From: JBGPBY01 sp041481485
GTDB lineage: Bacteria > Acidobacteriota > Terriglobia > 20CM-2-55-15
Reading direction: 5' to 3'
Assembly (NCBI GenBank): GCA_041481485.1
Contig: JBGPBY010000242.1
Span: 1-10,784 of the forward strand
Length of the DNA stretch: 10,784 nt
A program made the position numbers and the translations under genes. Positions 1-7,034 of this stretch are shown here, one piece after another. Numbering within the stretch: the first letter of the stretch is position 1; every line of letters starts with the position of its first letter. The notes beneath the pieces are model-generated. The model had not been told where the DNA came from. It saw only the letters and a list, made by a program, of their open reading frames with translations, and did not search any database.

Positions 1-80
1 AATTTGATTGAACTTGATCAACACCACCCCGTCTGCGCGAATTTCGGCGGCTTCGCTCCATTTTTTTGATCGCGCATCCA

Positions 81-102
81 CCCCTCCTCTGTTGAGGAGG
101 GG
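81..102. repeat. Perfect 9-bp hairpin near the 3' side of the secA-like gene
   Basis: CCCCTCCTC (81-89) and GAGGAGGGG (94-102) are perfect complements around the loop TGTT. The hairpin lies 58 bases beyond the stop of the minus-strand SecA-like gene. Neither strand has a T-run just after it; the T-run at 61-67 lies on the wrong side for a plus-strand terminator. It is therefore better read as a palindromic intergenic repeat or an imperfect terminator than as a clear intrinsic terminator. Nothing else recognisable lies in bases 1-159. Short reading frames crossing the hairpin give low-complexity peptides and are not convincing genes. Confidence 0.5.
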
Positions 103-159
103 ACTTTCCGCTTCACCTGCAATTCATTCACACGGTCATCGACCTCGCCTACGGGGGAA

Positions 160-1392
160 TCAACGCTCTCCGGACCGCGCTCGCTTCAACAGATCCTTCA
201 TGGCGCTGGCGATCCAGGTACTGAAAGGTTGATCTGTCGTGATGTATGTCCATGTCGAACTGCGTTGAGTGGGATCGATACCCGTCGTTTTTGCCGTTTC
301 CAGACGTTTCGGAATCTCGTCACGAATTGCAGTGAGCAACTCTTCAAAGAGGGCATCGACCTTCTTGATGTACTCACGGAACGCATCGAATCCGCCGAAG
401 CGATAGAAACTTTGAATCGGGTCGCGGGCTCCGCCGGACAGCGAAACCCAGTGGACTCCGCTGCGAATCTCTGAGAGCGCCGACAGATACTCGGCCCAAA
501 GGTCATCCATGGTCGTGAGTGTGACAAGCCTTTCCAGTTCCGAAGCGAATTTCGTGGTTCCCATGAGAATGCGTTGCCGTTCCTCCTGGATTGCGAGCCG
601 TCGACCTTCGGTGGCTCCTTCGTATTTGTGCAGAAATTGTCGAATATCCAGCTGCTGGCCTTCGATGCGCCGTTGCACATCTTCGGGAGTGAGTTCGAGA
701 TCCGGATCCCGAATTCCGTATTTCGTGAGGAGATCGTCCTCATACGAGACAAAAAACCTTGAACGTCCAGGATCTCCCTGACGTCCCGCACGTCCTCTAA
801 GCTGATTGTCGATGCGCTGATTCTCGTGGCGGTTGGTGCCGATGACATACAACCCTCCGAGTTCGGCTACTCCATTCCCGAGACGGATATCCGTTCCGCG
901 TCCCGCCATATTTGTCGATATGGTAACTGCCCCAGGATTTCCGGCGCAGGCAATGATTCCGGCTTCGAGTTCATCGTTCCGCGCATTCAGAACTTCATGA
1001 GGAATTCCATCGAGCTTCCGGCTCAAACGTTCGGATTCTTCCACACTGGCCGTTCCGACAAGAATCGGCTGGCCCGTTTGATGAACGTTCCGGATTTCCT
1101 CAACGAGCGCGGCCTCCTTTTCCTGTCTGGTGCGAAAAACGATGTCGGGGAAATCTTCGCGGATCATCGGGCGATTCGTTGGAATGATCACGACATGCAA
1201 GTCGTAGATCTCGAGAAACTCGTGGGATTGAGTGGCGGCAGTACCGGTCATGCCGCACACCGCCGGATAAAGGCCCACCAGATTCTGCATCGTGATGGAA
1301 CCCAGAACTCTTCCCTGATTCTTTTGCGCCACACCTTCCCGGGCTTCAACGAACGCCGAAGGAGGGTGGAGGGCGATTGAAGAGGGATTCAA
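160..1392 (-). CDS. SecA-like translocase ATPase, C-terminal half only (5'-truncated, probable pseudogene)
   Basis: The 410-residue product matches the second half of SecA, the ATPase motor of the Sec protein-export channel. Visible in order are the LH...EAREGV segment (about 8-21), GMTGTA (47-52), GTASVEESE (114-121), the helicase motif V-like TNMAGRGTD (160-168), the motif VI region QLRGRAGRQGDPG (197-209) and a helical-scaffold part with LW.EYL..L..IR.GVHW. The first nucleotide-binding domain, with Walker A and DEAD-type Walker B, and most of the preprotein cross-linking domain are absent. In full SecA these precede the LH...EAKEGV segment by more than 300 residues. The C-terminal zinc-binding tail is also missing. 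The start used here is TTG with no Shine-Dalgarno sequence, and an in-frame stop lies at 1417-1419. The reading frame itself is undamaged, so truncation may be recent. It is too divergent for a housekeeping secA and may derive from an accessory SecA. Alone it should not hydrolyse ATP. Confidence 0.8.
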   Translation of the reverse strand: MNPSSIALHPPSAFVEAREGVAQKNQGRVLGSITMQNLVGLYPAVCGMTGTAATQSHEFLEIYDLHVVIIPTNRPMIREDFPDIVFRTRQEKEAALVEEIRNVHQTGQPILVGTASVEESERLSRKLDGIPHEVLNARNDELEAGIIACAGNPGAVTISTNMAGRGTDIRLGNGVAELGGLYVIGTNRHENQRIDNQLRGRAGRQGDPGRSRFFVSYEDDLLTKYGIRDPDLELTPEDVQRRIEGQQLDIRQFLHKYEGATEGRRLAIQEERQRILMGTTKFASELERLVTLTTMDDLWAEYLSALSEIRSGVHWVSLSGGARDPIQSFYRFGGFDAFREYIKKVDALFEELLTAIRDEIPKRLETAKTTGIDPTQRSSTWTYITTDQPFSTWIASAMKDLLKRARSGER

Positions 1393-1627
1393 TGCACAGC
1401 CGGCTCGCGCTTGAAATTACATCCGGCGAACCTTCATAACCAGCGTCGGCTTTCGAGCGGTGCGGTGTTATTTGATCACTACAGAATTTCGAAGTTTCAA
1501 ATCTCTGATAGACGGACTCGACAACCCGTCCGGCTGCCGGAGGCGTTGCGACGGAATCAGACCAGGGGACACCCGGAGAACAAAACGCGAGCGTCGCGAA
1601 AATCCAAAATGCAGTGCGTTGAATCAC
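1346..1627 (-). CDS. Possible remnant N-terminus of a secreted protein
   Basis: This is a 93-codon frame starting at GTG. The open frame continues upstream to a stop at 1652-1654. It begins with a signal-peptide-like stretch: IQR followed by the hydrophobic TAFWIFATLAFC. After about residue 45 the composition stops looking like a real protein. It overlaps the SecA-like fragment by 47 bases in a different frame. It has no recognisable domain, and no other gene is visible between the SecA-like fragment and the kinase. It may be the 5' end of a gene whose remainder was lost in the event that truncated the SecA gene, or simply a chance frame. I see no convincing ribosome-binding site. Confidence 0.22.
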   Translation of the reverse strand: MIQRTAFWIFATLAFCSPGVPWSDSVATPPAAGRVVESVYQRFETSKFCSDQITPHRSKADAGYEGSPDVISSASRLCIESLFNRPPPSFGVR

Positions 1628-1702
1628 TGAGCGCGGTATAGCAGAGACCTTTCAGGCGCGTCGAAAGTCGATTACCATGTGCGGGCGGGCTGGAAGTTCG
1701 AA

Positions 1703-4432
1703 ATGACTCTCGCAACCGGAACTCGAATCGGACATTTTGAAATCATCGGTGTGCTCGGTGTCGGCGGTATGGGCGAAGTGTATCGCGCGAGCGATTCACG
1801 GCTCGGCCGTGAAGCGGCGCTGAAGCTGCTTCCGGATTCGCTCGCATCCGATCCCGATCGAGTGGCTCGCTTTACCCGCGAAGCACAGGTTCTCGCATCG
1901 CTCAGCCATCCCAATATTGGGGGCATCTATGGCCTTGAAGAAACGCAGACGGACAATCGTCTGTTGCGGGCGCTGGTCCTCGAGTTGGTTGAAGGCGAAA
2001 CCCTCGCGGATCGAATAGCGCGCGGTCCGATACCGGTGAATGAGGCGTTGCCGATCATTCGTCAAATCGCGGAAGCCCTGCAGGCGGCGCACGATCAGAC
2101 CATCGTGCATCGCGATTTAAAGCCGGCCAACATCAAGGTCACGCCGGACGGCGTGGTGAAGGTTCTCGATTTCGGGCTTGCCAAGCTAACGGTTCCAGCC
2201 GATGCCGGCGGCCGCCAGCGATCGTCGAGTGAACTTGTCACTCTCGCGGTGACCGGCGTGGACGACAGTCCAACCTTGACGAACCCCTCGACAACTGTCG
2301 GCACCATTCTCGGCACGGCATCTTACATGGCGCCGGAGCAGGCGAAGGGCAGAAGCGCCGACAAACGGAGCGATGTCTGGGCGCTCGGCTGCGTGATGTA
2401 TGAAATGTTGACCGGTGCTCGCGCGTTTCAGGGCGACGGCGTCGCCGATATACTGGCAGCGGTGCTGCGCAGCGACCCGGACTGGACGCGGCTCCCGAAA
2501 GACCTGCCGCCTCCGGTTGCGAATGTATTGCGGCACTCTCTGGAGAAGGATCGCCGGACGCGTGTGGGCGACGTTGCGGCCGTTCTGTTTGCGATCGAGC
2601 AATCGCGTGCGCCGGTGCAGGTTGCGGCTGTTACGCCAAAAGGCTGGCGGCATCGCCTGGTGACCATCGTCGTCTGGAGCGCGATCGCCGCCGCAGTGGC
2701 CGGGGCTGCAGTGTGGACGCTGGTTCGCCCCGTGCCAGCGCCTGTGACGAAGCTGGCCATCGCTCCGGACGAGGCGAATGCATTCAGGACGACGAACGGC
2801 GCACGCGACGTCGCGATCTCACGAGACGGCAAACGGGTTGTGTATTTCGGCGGTGAAGGGCGTTTGATCGTCCGTTCACTGGACTCCCTGGAATCCACTG
2901 TCATCGATGGACTGGAAGGACCTGCCGCTCCAATCTTTTCTTCCGACGGACAGTCCATTGCGTACATCCGGCGTAACGCCGACGTGCGCATCGTTCCCGC
3001 CGCGGGTGGGCCCAGCATGGCGCGGGCCAGTCTCGACTCCGCGCAGCCCGGCGGCGTTGCCTGGAGCGATGGTGGACGGATCGTTTATGCGACCACCGAC
3101 CGGGTTACCGGCTTACTGGATCTGCCTGCCGGCGCGAAGGACCCCAAAGTCCTGACCACGCCGAATCGTAAACTTGGAGAAGCGGATCATCTGTGGCCCA
3201 GATTCCTGCCCGGAGGCCGCGCAATTCTTTTCACAATTACGCCGCTCAACGGTCAGCCTGGAGCGGGACAGGTTGCCGTTTACGATTTTGCAACCCAAAA
3301 GACAACGATCGTTGTGCCCTCCGGGACCGATGCGTTGTACGTCCCAACAGGTCACCTCGTTTATGCCGCAGGCGGTTCCTTGCGCGCAATTCGCTTTGAC
3401 CTCGCAGCGCTGAAGACAGTTGGCGAGTCCAAAGTGGTCGTGCCGTCGGTGCTCACCAAGGCCCTCGGTGCGGCGAACTTTGATGTTTCTGAAAACGGCA
3501 CGCTCGTTTATGCGGCCGGCGGCATAACGGAGTCTGCTCAGCGGGATCTGGTCTGGGCTAACCGGGATGGAACGGTTGAATCGTTGGGAGCTCCGCTTCG
3601 CAGTTATCAGTACCCGCGTCTCTCTCCGGACGGGAAGCGTGTCGTACTCGACATTCGCGATGAGGACAACGATTTGTGGATATGGGATATCCGCACGCGC
3701 ACTCTGGCCAGATTCACCAATACCCCGGCGCTCGATCGTTATCCACTGTGGACACCCGACGGCAAATTCATCATCTTCGTGAGCGACCGCGATGGTATGT
3801 CGGCCATCTATCGCCAGCCCGCCGATGGAGGAGGAACTGCCGAGATGCTCACCGATAGAACACCGGAACAGCAAACTCCGGACGTGGTCACGCCCGATGG
3901 CAAACGATTGTTGTTCGATTTTCGTGGCGACATTACGGTGCTGCCGCTGGATGGCAGCCGGCGCACAGCGCCGCTGTTCGTGTCAGCCGCTCAGGACTTG
4001 CGGTCGGCGCTTTCTTCGGACCAGAGGTGGATTGCCTACCACAGCAACGAGTCGGGCCGAATGGAAGTGTATGTTCGTTCATTTGCGTCCCCCGCATCCG
4101 GCAAGTGGCAAGTGTCGGCGAATGGCGGTGTCGAACCCTGGTGGAACCGCAAGGGCGATGAACTCTTCTACGTCTCCACAGAAACACGGCAGCTGATGAG
4201 CGTTCATGTTCCGCCGGGTACAACATGGGCGCCGGGTCCGGCGAAGGTTGTTTTGAAAGCTCCCTACTTCTGGGGAACCACTGCCGGCGCGGCAGCAGCA
4301 ACGTTCGATATCTCGCCCGACGGCCTGCGGCTGCTGATGATTCGCCCGATAAAGGAACCCGAAACGCCAGGGTCCTCCAACCTCATTGTGGTGCAAAACT
4401 GGTTTGAGGAACTGAAACGGCTGGTCCCTTAA
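1703..4432 (+). CDS. Membrane-anchored Ser/Thr protein kinase with TolB/PD40 beta-propeller sensor
   Basis: The product (909 aa) is a PknB-type (Hanks) receptor kinase. The N-terminal cytoplasmic kinase domain (about 12-285) has the glycine loop GVGGMGEVY (19-27), the ATP-binding Lys41, the helix-C Glu60, the catalytic loop HRDLKPAN (136-143), DFG (156-158) and APE (210-212), so it should be active. One membrane helix follows (319-341). The rest (about 345-909) is a string of PD40/WD40-like repeats with signatures such as SRDGKRVVYF, SPDGKRVVLD, TPDGKFIIFVSDRDG and SSDQRWIAYHSN. These predict one or two extracytoplasmic propellers that probably sense a ligand or partner. The ATG at 1703 is preferred over the GTG at 1679 because relatives start with M-T-L-x-x-G-T-R-x-G just before the kinase domain. 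The Shine-Dalgarno sequence is weak. The gene is divergent from the SecA-like fragment. A secreted-protein gene follows in the same direction 54 bases later and may be co-transcribed. Confidence 0.95.
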   Translation: MTLATGTRIGHFEIIGVLGVGGMGEVYRASDSRLGREAALKLLPDSLASDPDRVARFTREAQVLASLSHPNIGGIYGLEETQTDNRLLRALVLELVEGETLADRIARGPIPVNEALPIIRQIAEALQAAHDQTIVHRDLKPANIKVTPDGVVKVLDFGLAKLTVPADAGGRQRSSSELVTLAVTGVDDSPTLTNPSTTVGTILGTASYMAPEQAKGRSADKRSDVWALGCVMYEMLTGARAFQGDGVADILAAVLRSDPDWTRLPKDLPPPVANVLRHSLEKDRRTRVGDVAAVLFAIEQSRAPVQVAAVTPKGWRHRLVTIVVWSAIAAAVAGAAVWTLVRPVPAPVTKLAIAPDEANAFRTTNGARDVAISRDGKRVVYFGGEGRLIVRSLDSLESTVIDGLEGPAAPIFSSDGQSIAYIRRNADVRIVPAAGGPSMARASLDSAQPGGVAWSDGGRIVYATTDRVTGLLDLPAGAKDPKVLTTPNRKLGEADHLWPRFLPGGRAILFTITPLNGQPGAGQVAVYDFATQKTTIVVPSGTDALYVPTGHLVYAAGGSLRAIRFDLAALKTVGESKVVVPSVLTKALGAANFDVSENGTLVYAAGGITESAQRDLVWANRDGTVESLGAPLRSYQYPRLSPDGKRVVLDIRDEDNDLWIWDIRTRTLARFTNTPALDRYPLWTPDGKFIIFVSDRDGMSAIYRQPADGGGTAEMLTDRTPEQQTPDVVTPDGKRLLFDFRGDITVLPLDGSRRTAPLFVSAAQDLRSALSSDQRWIAYHSNESGRMEVYVRSFASPASGKWQVSANGGVEPWWNRKGDELFYVSTETRQLMSVHVPPGTTWAPGPAKVVLKAPYFWGTTAGAAAATFDISPDGLRLLMIRPIKEPETPGSSNLIVVQNWFEELKRLVP

Positions 4433-4435
4433 GCG
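4403..4435 (+). repeat. Direct repeat copy 1 (3' end of the kinase gene)
   Basis: These 33 bases cover the last ten codons and stop of the kinase gene plus three bases beyond it. They recur at 5677-5709 with only two differences (A/C at 4407 versus 5681, G/A at 4424 versus 5698). The shared core begins GAACTGAAACGGCTG and includes the TAA stop. Confidence 0.9.
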
Positions 4436-4458
4436 ACACGAAAACAGATAACGCCGCA

Positions 4459-4489
4459 TTTAGATTTTTCTAAAGAGGAGGCACTCCTG
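4459..4489 (+). promoter_or_regulatory. Strong ribosome-binding site with two small hairpins and a CTG start
   Basis: AGGAGG (4476-4481) is a near-perfect Shine-Dalgarno sequence located five bases before CTG (4487-4489). No ATG, GTG or TTG follows at a proper distance in the frame of the downstream gene. The AGGAG at 4476-4480 can pair with CTCCT (4484-4488) across a three-base loop, which would bury both the ribosome site and the first bases of the start codon. Just upstream, TTTAGA (4459-4464) and TCTAAA (4469-4474) form a second hairpin with a TTTT loop. The pairing potential is seen directly; a regulatory effect on translation is inferred. Confidence 0.6.
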
Positions 4490-5635
4490 AAAACTCCAAT
4501 CCTGATTGCAACCCTGCTTTTGGTTTCGGCGTTTACGTACGCGCAGGAGCGAGCGGGGACGGTTTCGGGCCAGATCCTTGACCTCGATGGAATGCCTGCC
4601 AGAGGAATCCGCGTTGCATTGGCGGTCATCAACGATGCGGGACAGATTACTTCCGATACTTTGTTTTCAATCGTAACGACAGACGAAAGCGGACGGTATC
4701 GTTTTGAGCAGATCGTTCCCGGCCGATACGGTGTCATTGCCGGGGCGGTCGACTCTCCAACCTACTTTCCGGGTACTTCATCCAATACGAGTGCCGCTCC
4801 CATTGATGTGGTCGGAGGAAGAACTGTAGATAACATAAATTTCAACCTCGTCACATCTGTGGCTTCGGTAGCGAGGGAACAATTTCAATTTGTTGGACCC
4901 CTCATTCAGATTTCCGGACAGATTATCGCGGAATCCGGGAACCTGCCGCCCGCTGTAGCGCGAGAATTCATACCGTCATTTTCAGGATTTGCGCCAGCTG
5001 TTTCGTCCGTCTCGGCCGCCCTCGGCCTGGTCTCAAGCGGCGGTTCATCCAGCGTGAATGCCGATGGAACTTTTACTTTTTCCGGATATGCCGGCGGAGA
5101 ATACACTGTCCGTGTCGACCGATTCGCTATGTCGCGGCCTGACAATGATTATTATGTGAAAGCGATTTCTTTTGGGGCCATCGATCTGCTGAAAATACCT
5201 CTGAAAACCAATGGAGCGGTTCAGGACGAAATTAGGGTGACGCTTGGAATTATTGGCTCCATTCGCGGAAGTGTTCACACAGAGGACGGCAAGCCCGCCG
5301 CCAACATTCAGGTATATCTCCTACCGGGTACTGCCACTCGAACACAATACGCACAAATGGGTTTTTCTGGGGCTACCGGATTCGGCTCCTCAAGCGGCGG
5401 TGGAGGTGGTGTCATTCCGAAACTGATGGTTGTCGCAACTGCTGTAACCGATGATCAGGGAAACTTCACGGTCCGCGGTACAGCTCCAGGAGACTACAGT
5501 ATTCATTCCGAGCCCACCGGACAGGATGGTCTGGCTCCTTCTGTTCGAATAACCACCGACTTGATTCCCTTTCAAAACCTGACGCTAGTTGCAGGACCGC
5601 CCGAGCGCCGGCTGGTTCCCTCTCCGCCGCGATGA
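4487..5635 (+). CDS. Secreted protein with three carboxypeptidase-regulatory-like (Ig-fold) repeats
   Basis: The start is placed at CTG 4487 because it gives a textbook signal peptide, (M)KTPILIATLLLVSAFTYA, probably cut after A19, and lies behind a strong Shine-Dalgarno sequence. The next candidate, TTG 4520, would cut the signal in half. The mature part has three CarboxypepD_reg-like units: about 24-90 (GTVSGQILDLDGMPARG...DESGRYRFEQIVPGRY), 140-215 (ISGQIIAESG...NADGTFTFSGYAGGEYTV) and 254-343 (GSIRGSVHTEDGKPAAN...DDQGNFTVRGTAPGDYSI). These beta-sandwich modules are frequent in Acidobacteriota cell-surface or periplasmic proteins. No catalytic domain is seen, so binding or scaffolding is most likely. 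The protein (382 aa) stops abruptly after the third unit with a Pro/Arg-rich tail. Its TGA overlaps the ATG of a kinase-gene remnant, so the 3' end may have been lost. It follows the kinase gene by 54 bases and may share its transcript. Confidence 0.82.
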   Translation: MKTPILIATLLLVSAFTYAQERAGTVSGQILDLDGMPARGIRVALAVINDAGQITSDTLFSIVTTDESGRYRFEQIVPGRYGVIAGAVDSPTYFPGTSSNTSAAPIDVVGGRTVDNINFNLVTSVASVAREQFQFVGPLIQISGQIIAESGNLPPAVAREFIPSFSGFAPAVSSVSAALGLVSSGGSSSVNADGTFTFSGYAGGEYTVRVDRFAMSRPDNDYYVKAISFGAIDLLKIPLKTNGAVQDEIRVTLGIIGSIRGSVHTEDGKPAANIQVYLLPGTATRTQYAQMGFSGATGFGSSSGGGGGVIPKLMVVATAVTDDQGNFTVRGTAPGDYSIHSEPTGQDGLAPSVRITTDLIPFQNLTLVAGPPERRLVPSPPR

Positions 5636-5706
5636 ATCCACGCGGGATCATTCTCGCCGACACCAGGGCCATCGCATTTGCGGAACTGAAACGGCTGATC
5701 CCTTAA
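5632..5706 (+). pseudogene. Remnant of a kinase-type gene 3' end
   Basis: This 24-codon frame starts with an ATG that overlaps the preceding TGA (ATGA) and ends in FAELKRLIP. Its last nine codons and stop match the end of the upstream kinase gene (FEELKRLVP) at DNA level, 31 of 33 bases including three bases past the stop. The preceding residues show no kinase or propeller similarity. The simplest reading is that a second, related kinase gene once ended here and was deleted, or that a segment was copied during recombination. A real 24-residue gene is unlikely. The bases up to 5758 contain nothing else I recognise. Confidence 0.5.
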
Positions 5707-5709
5707 GCG
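5677..5709 (+). repeat. Direct repeat copy 2 of the kinase gene 3' end
   Basis: This is the second copy of the 33-base segment at 4403-4435, with two mismatches. The match ends three bases after the shared TAA stop on the right and at the TTTG on the left. Outside those limits the sequences diverge at once. Confidence 0.9.
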
Positions 5710-5758
5710 GGCTCACTACGATCGTTCTCGCCGGGACGACATCCGAAAATCCGCATTG

Positions 5759-5790
5759 TCATTGCGGAATTTCGCGAAATATGGCAATGA
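5759..5790. promoter_or_regulatory. 32-base dyad directly upstream of the AAA_14 ATPase gene
   Basis: TCATTGC (5759-5765) pairs with GCAATGA (5784-5790). Exactly centred between them is the 12-base perfect palindrome ATTTCGCGAAAT (5769-5780), separated from each arm by three unpaired bases. Both elements share the symmetry centre at 5774/5775. The right arm ends nine bases before the ATG at 5800. The symmetry is direct observation. A role as an operator for a dimeric repressor, or as a translation-controlling hairpin, is inference. Confidence 0.55.
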
Positions 5791-5799
5791 TGCTGCCGG

Positions 5800-6951
5800 A
5801 TGTATAAACGTGTTCTGGATCTAAAACAACTGGTGAAAGGGCGTTCGCTCTTTCTCCTGGGACCGCGTCAAACCGGAAAAAGCACGCTCCTGCGTCAAAC
5901 GTTTCCCGATGCCCGGTATGTCGATCTTCTGGAGGCGAATACGTTCCGCGAATTGAGCGCATATCCGGAGACCCTTCGGCAATCGGCCAAACCTGAAGAC
6001 AGGCTGATCATCATCGACGAAATACAGAAGCTGCCGTCCTTGCTCGACGAAGCGCAGGCCATGATCGATCGCAACAAAGCACTCCGCTTCATTTTTACCG
6101 GAAGTAGCGCACGTAAACTGAAACGCGGTCGCGCCAATCTCCTTGCGGGGAGGGCATGGATGACGCGACTTCATCCCCTGGTATCCAGCGAAGTGCCTGA
6201 TGGAACTTTGGATAAAAGGCTCAACCGGGGCAGCCTGCCTGCGGTGCTTGATTCGTCCGAATGGAAAGAAGATTTAAAAGCTTACGTTGGGGTGTACCTG
6301 AGGGAGGAGATTCGAGCCGAGGGATTGGTGAGATCTCTGGAAAGCTTTTCCCGATTTCTCGAAGTCGCGGCATTGACGAACACCCATATTCTCAACTATG
6401 CATCCGTTGCGAACGATGCCGGGATTCCTTCCCGCACGATTCGTGAACACTACCAGATGCTGGAGGATACTCTCGTCGGTCATCAACTTCCCGCATTCCA
6501 ACGGACGCGCAAACGCAAGCCGGTCTCCACCTCAAAGTTTTACTTTTTTGATGTCGGCGTTGCCAACATGTTGATGAAGCGCGGTGAGATTGTGCGCGGA
6601 TCGGAACTGTACGGTGCGGCTCTGGAGCATCAGGTGTTTCTGGAATTGAGAGCGTATCTGGATTACCGGCGCATCGATGAGGATCTGACTTTCTGGAGAA
6701 CGCACGCGGGACATGAAGTGGATTTTGTGGTCGGCAACGACACCGCGATCGAGGTCAAGGCATCCAAACGGATTTCCCAAAACGATCTCAAAGGACTATT
6801 GGCGCTTTCGGAAGAAACGAAACTTGCAAAACGGATCGTCGTTTCAAACGAACCTCGGGGGCGCACAACGGACGAAGGAGTCGTCATTCTTCCGGTAGAA
6901 CAATTCCTCGACCAACTTTGGTCCGACCGACTGATCTCACGCCCAGGGTGA
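5800..6951 (+). CDS. AAA_14-type ATPase with C-terminal DUF4143 domain
   Basis: The 383-residue product belongs to the widespread AAA_14/DUF4143 family of cytoplasmic ATPases, whose biological role is poorly known. The N-terminal ATPase part has Walker A GPRQTGKST (21-29), Walker B RLIIIDEIQ (68-76, acidic pair D73-E74) and a sensor-like FTGSSARKLKR (99-109). The C-terminal DUF4143 part ends in a restriction-endonuclease-like core: EVDFVV with D308 followed by AIEVKAS with E318 and K320, a D...ExK arrangement. Length and domain order are typical of the family. The ATG at 5800 is supported by the usual start just before the ATPase fold. No good Shine-Dalgarno sequence is visible. A tiny frame MAMMLPDV (5781-5807) overlaps the start. 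The gene stands alone, with no toxin, methylase or transposase beside it. Members are often scattered in accessory regions; a defence or nuclease role is only a guess. Confidence 0.93.
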   Translation: MYKRVLDLKQLVKGRSLFLLGPRQTGKSTLLRQTFPDARYVDLLEANTFRELSAYPETLRQSAKPEDRLIIIDEIQKLPSLLDEAQAMIDRNKALRFIFTGSSARKLKRGRANLLAGRAWMTRLHPLVSSEVPDGTLDKRLNRGSLPAVLDSSEWKEDLKAYVGVYLREEIRAEGLVRSLESFSRFLEVAALTNTHILNYASVANDAGIPSRTIREHYQMLEDTLVGHQLPAFQRTRKRKPVSTSKFYFFDVGVANMLMKRGEIVRGSELYGAALEHQVFLELRAYLDYRRIDEDLTFWRTHAGHEVDFVVGNDTAIEVKASKRISQNDLKGLLALSEETKLAKRIVVSNEPRGRTTDEGVVILPVEQFLDQLWSDRLISRPG

Positions 6952-7034
6952 GCGTCAGGCCACCTTGGGACTATCGACGCATCGATCTTAACCATGGAAT
7001 GCGCGCCGATCGTCGCGTATTTTTACTGTGCCGC

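Noticed and set aside
198..848. A 216-codon minus-strand frame overlapping the SecA-like fragment
   Set aside because: It is a shifted frame over DNA whose SecA reading frame shows clear conserved motifs. The peptide is Ser/Arg-rich and without domain features.
1679..1702. GTG at 1679 as start of the kinase gene
   Set aside because: The eight added residues (RAGWKFE) do not fit the usual family N-terminus, while ATG 1703 gives the expected M-T-L-x-x-G-T start.
3113..3874. A 253-codon open frame on the minus strand inside the kinase gene
   Set aside because: It lies wholly antisense to the PD40 propeller part of the kinase, has no family features, and is explained by the codon bias of the real gene.
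5781..5807. Eight-codon frame MAMMLPDV overlapping the start of the AAA_14 gene, as a possible leader peptide
   Set aside because: It has no ribosome site, lies mostly inside the dyad and is too short to support. The overlap with the start is probably a by-product of the repeat.
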